Source: JBEHYA01 sp048498415
GTDB taxonomy: Bacteria > Pseudomonadota > Alphaproteobacteria > UBA9219 > RGZA01
DNA: 8,396 bases
NCBI GenBank assembly: GCA_048498415.1
Contig: JBEHYA010000086.1
Location: 1 to 8,396 of the forward strand
Direction: 5' to 3'
This document shows, piece by piece, positions 6,840 to 8,396 of the stretch; position 1 is the first letter of the stretch; every line of letters begins with the position of its first letter. Position numbers and translations under genes: made by a program. The notes beneath the pieces are model-generated. The model made no database searches. It was not told the DNA's origin and saw only the letters and a program-made list of their open reading frames with translations.

Positions 6840-6858
6840 TTAACAAAGACATGGTTAA
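6840..6858 (-). promoter_or_regulatory. Possible CtrA binding site for fliL
   Basis: Read leftward, the segment starts with TTAACCAT (6858-6851), a form reported for CtrA half-sites, and ends with GTTAA-type symmetry at 6840-6844. The two TTAA cores are 11 nt apart instead of the canonical 7. The site is 20-40 bp upstream of the fliL ATG. In Caulobacter the fliL operon is CtrA-controlled, which supports the reading by analogy only. I could not fit a convincing -10 box at the right distance. Confidence 0.3.
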
Positions 6859-6908
6859 TGATTTATTTCAAGAAAAAATACTTACGATTCAATGATTTAA
6901 TTACCCGT

Positions 6909-6924
6909 CTCGGCAAAAACGATC
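6909..6924 (+). promoter_or_regulatory. Possible FlbD/ftr-like enhancer upstream of flgF
   Basis: CTCGGCAAAAACGATC resembles the ftr element (CGGCA followed by an A-run and CG) bound by FlbD, the sigma-54 activator of late flagellar genes in Caulobacter. It lies about 105 bp upstream of the -24 element of the sigma-54 promoter, a normal enhancer distance. The match is recalled from the consensus and not scored. Confidence 0.35.
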
Positions 6925-7011
6925 TTAAGGCCACCCCGTAATACGTGTTTGTCCGGGCGTAACGATTCTCCAAATCACACCTAAGCACCTGAGCCAGCAC
7001 GAAAATCCGGT

Positions 7012-7028
7012 TTGGCACGCGGCCTGCA
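7012..7028 (+). promoter_or_regulatory. Sigma-54 promoter for flgF-flgG
   Basis: TTGGCACG then CGGC then CTGCA matches the sigma-54 consensus TTGGCACG-N4-TTGCA with one change. The essential GG (7014-7015) and GC (7026-7027) have exactly 10 nt between them. Transcription would start near 7039, giving a leader of about 57 nt before flgF. Sigma-54 control of rod and hook genes is well known in Alphaproteobacteria such as Caulobacter. Confidence 0.85.
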
Positions 7029-7042
7029 TATCAGTCTTACAA

Positions 7043-7080
7043 GCGGGAGCATACCCGCAAAAAAATTCCTGAGATCAGGA
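7043..7080 (+). promoter_or_regulatory. Two short dyads in the flgF mRNA leader
   Basis: GCGGG (7043-7047) pairs with CCCGC (7054-7058) around a 6-nt loop and is followed by an A-run. TCCTGA (7067-7072) then mirrors TCAGGA (7075-7080). Both lie between the predicted transcription start and the ribosome binding site AGGAGA at 7085-7090. They could stabilise the 5' end or affect translation, but no known riboswitch is recognised. Confidence 0.35.
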
Positions 7081-7095
7081 CCCGAGGAGAGAGAA

Positions 7096-7815
7096 ATGGA
7101 ATCCGCCACCTATGTACTGCTATCGCAGCAAGACGCGCTCGAGCGTCAGATGGCGATCGTCTCGAACAACGTGGCCAACATCAACACCAGCGGCTACAAG
7201 CAGCGCGGGGTGTCGTTCGAAGATTATCTGATGAAGCCGAATGCCACGACCACGCATCATATGGTCTTGGATCGCGGCAGCTATCGCAACACATCGCAGG
7301 GCACGCTGCTTAAAACCGATAACCCGCTTGATATCGCCATCAGCGGCAAAGGCTACTTTGCCGTGCAGACCCCGCAGGGCACGCAATACACCCGCCAGGG
7401 CAGCTTCCAGCTCAGCGCCGATGGCCAGCTGGTCACGCCCGATGGCTATCCGGTTTTATCCGGCGGCGGTTCGGCCGTGACCATTCCCACCGAAGCCACC
7501 GAAATCGCGATTGGCCGCGATGGCACCATCTCGACCGATAAAGGCGATGCCGGCAAAATTCAGGTGCTGGCGTTCAACGACGAAAACGCCATGAAGGAAA
7601 CGCAGGCCGGCTTTTTCACCGCCACCGAAACCCCCACGATTGACGAAGCCGCCGTGCTCAACCAGGGCATGATCGAAGGCTCAAATGTCAAACCCGTGGT
7701 TGAAATGACGCGCATCATCGAAGTCTCACGCGCCTACCAGCGCGTTGCCAACATGATCAGCGCGGAGAACGACCGTATGAAAAGCGCCATCCGCACGCTC
7801 GGCCGCGTGAACTGA
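7096..7815 (+). CDS. flgF: Flagellar basal-body proximal rod protein FlgF
   Basis: 239 residues, close to the usual FlgF length (about 250). FlgF forms part of the proximal rod and is exported by the flagellar type III apparatus, so no cleaved signal peptide is expected. The N-terminal rod motif is present (MAIVSNNVANINTSGYKQ, about 18-35). The middle shows the FlgE/F/G core (TDNPLDIAISGKGYFAV), and the C-terminus carries the helical motif of rod proteins (MTRIIEVSRAYQRVANMIS, about 208-226). These ends form the coiled D0 domain. The ATG at 7096 has a strong AGGAGA 5 nt upstream. A longer in-frame reading back to TTG 7012 would overlap the sigma-54 promoter and is not real. The gene is 29 bp from flgG and fits FlgF better than FlgG because it is shorter and precedes a separate FlgG. 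Confidence 0.96.
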   Translation: MESATYVLLSQQDALERQMAIVSNNVANINTSGYKQRGVSFEDYLMKPNATTTHHMVLDRGSYRNTSQGTLLKTDNPLDIAISGKGYFAVQTPQGTQYTRQGSFQLSADGQLVTPDGYPVLSGGGSAVTIPTEATEIAIGRDGTISTDKGDAGKIQVLAFNDENAMKETQAGFFTATETPTIDEAAVLNQGMIEGSNVKPVVEMTRIIEVSRAYQRVANMISAENDRMKSAIRTLGRVN

Positions 7816-7844
7816 TTAAGCGATTGAACAAGGAGTAAGTCATC

Positions 7845-8396
7845 ATGATGGGAAGTATGTTAATCGGCGCGACCGGCATGGCCGCCCAGGAACTCAACGT
7901 CGAGATCATCTCGAACAACATCGCCAACATCCGTACCACGGGTTTCAAGCGCATGCGTCCCGAGTTCCAGGATCTTATTTATGATAACCTCCGCCGCCCC
8001 GGCTCGAATGCCAACGACAGCGGCAACATCGTGCCCACCGGCATTCAGGTCGGCACCGGCGTGAAACCGGCGGCCGTCTACCGCATCAATACCCAGGGCA
8101 ACATGACGCAAACCGATAACCCGCTCGATGTGGCGATTAGCGGCCGCGGCTATCTGCAGGTGTTGCTGCCCGATGGTTCCACCGCCTATACCCGCGATGG
8201 CTCGCTGCAGATGAACGCGCAAGGCGTCATCGTGACCTCTGATGGCTATCCCATCCAGCCGCAGATCACCATTCCCACGGGCGCCGTGGATGTCACCATC
8301 AACAGCAGCGGCGAAGTGCAGGTAAAAACCTCGGGCTCCACCACGCCCACCACCGCCGGCCAGATCCAGCTCGCCACTTTCGTGAATCCAGCGGGT
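7845..8396 (+). CDS. flgG: Flagellar basal-body distal rod protein FlgG (partial, runs off right edge)
   Basis: 184 codons are visible without a stop, about 70 percent of a normal FlgG of about 260 residues. FlgG builds the distal rod that crosses the periplasm. The N-terminus is diagnostic: GATGMAAQELNVEIISNNIA, then NIRTTGFKRMRPEFQDL, the segment that distinguishes FlgG from hook FlgE. Residues 92-105 (NPLDVAISGRGYLQ) are the shared rod/hook core. The start is ATG 7845 or 7848, both after AAGGAG at 7830-7835. 7845 gives the better 9-nt spacing. It is 29 bp after flgF and clearly in the same operon. The missing C-terminus should contain the second D0 helix. Confidence 0.96.
   Translation, partial: MMGSMLIGATGMAAQELNVEIISNNIANIRTTGFKRMRPEFQDLIYDNLRRPGSNANDSGNIVPTGIQVGTGVKPAAVYRINTQGNMTQTDNPLDVAISGRGYLQVLLPDGSTAYTRDGSLQMNAQGVIVTSDGYPIQPQITIPTGAVDVTINSSGEVQVKTSGSTTPTTAGQIQLATFVNPAG

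Larger units (their letters stand above)
6821..7095. other. Divergent fliL/flgF control region
   Basis: This 275-bp non-coding stretch separates two flagellar operons transcribed away from each other. Its fliL half is A/T-rich and holds a TTAACCAT CtrA-like half-site. Its flgF half holds a sigma-54 promoter with a possible enhancer site upstream, then a leader with two short dyads and the flgF ribosome binding site. Two GANTC sites (6886-6890 and 6964-6968), the CcrM methylation target in Alphaproteobacteria, also fall here. Confidence 0.7.

Noticed and set aside
7012..7095. TTG-started N-terminal extension of FlgF
   Set aside because: The extension begins inside the sigma-54 promoter, before the predicted transcript start, and lacks rod-protein sequence. 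ATG 7096 has a strong ribosome binding site.
7860..8222. Minus-strand frame of 120 codons opposite flgG
   Set aside because: It lies entirely inside a clearly recognised flgG frame and has no ribosome binding site or family match.

Overview
The window is a flagellar and chemotaxis locus from an alphaproteobacterium. It carries two divergent gene sets, a leftward cluster (minus strand, 6820 down to 1) and a rightward cluster (plus strand, 7096 to the end). The gene order fliL-fliM-DUF6468-motE-like opposite flgF-flgG, the CtrA- and sigma-54-like signals between them, and the Ala/Pro/Lys-rich linkers all point to Alphaproteobacteria. The linked cheY and cheZ suggest a Rhodospirillales- or Micavibrio-like lineage rather than Rhizobiales, but the exact taxon cannot be read from this window.

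Leftward cluster, in transcription order: fliL (basal-body and stator-associated membrane protein), fliM (C-ring switch protein that binds CheY-P), a DUF6468 single-pass membrane protein, and a MotE/MgtE_N-type membrane protein. These four are packed with gaps of 15 bp and 3 bp and a 4-bp ATGA overlap, so they are very likely one operon. A 390-bp intergenic stretch follows, holding an imperfect long inverted repeat and a perfect short hairpin, both resembling dispersed genomic repeats. Then come cheY, cheZ and a large secreted protein with a possible AMIN-like N-terminal half and a helical-repeat (TPR-like) C-terminal half. That protein has no ATG start and runs off the left edge of the window.

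Rightward cluster: flgF (proximal rod) and flgG (distal rod, cut by the right edge). They sit behind a well-formed sigma-54 promoter, with an FlbD-ftr-like motif about 100 bp upstream.

Together the genes build the rod (FlgF, FlgG), the switch complex (FliM), and stator and basal-body accessory parts (FliL, MotE-like, probably DUF6468). They also supply the signal that sets rotation: CheY-P binds the FliM N-terminal motif and CheZ removes the phosphate. The window is mainly conserved flagellar machinery, and I do not see an unmistakably new system. The least understood parts are the large secreted protein after cheZ, the DUF6468 protein, and the repeat-bearing gap before cheY.
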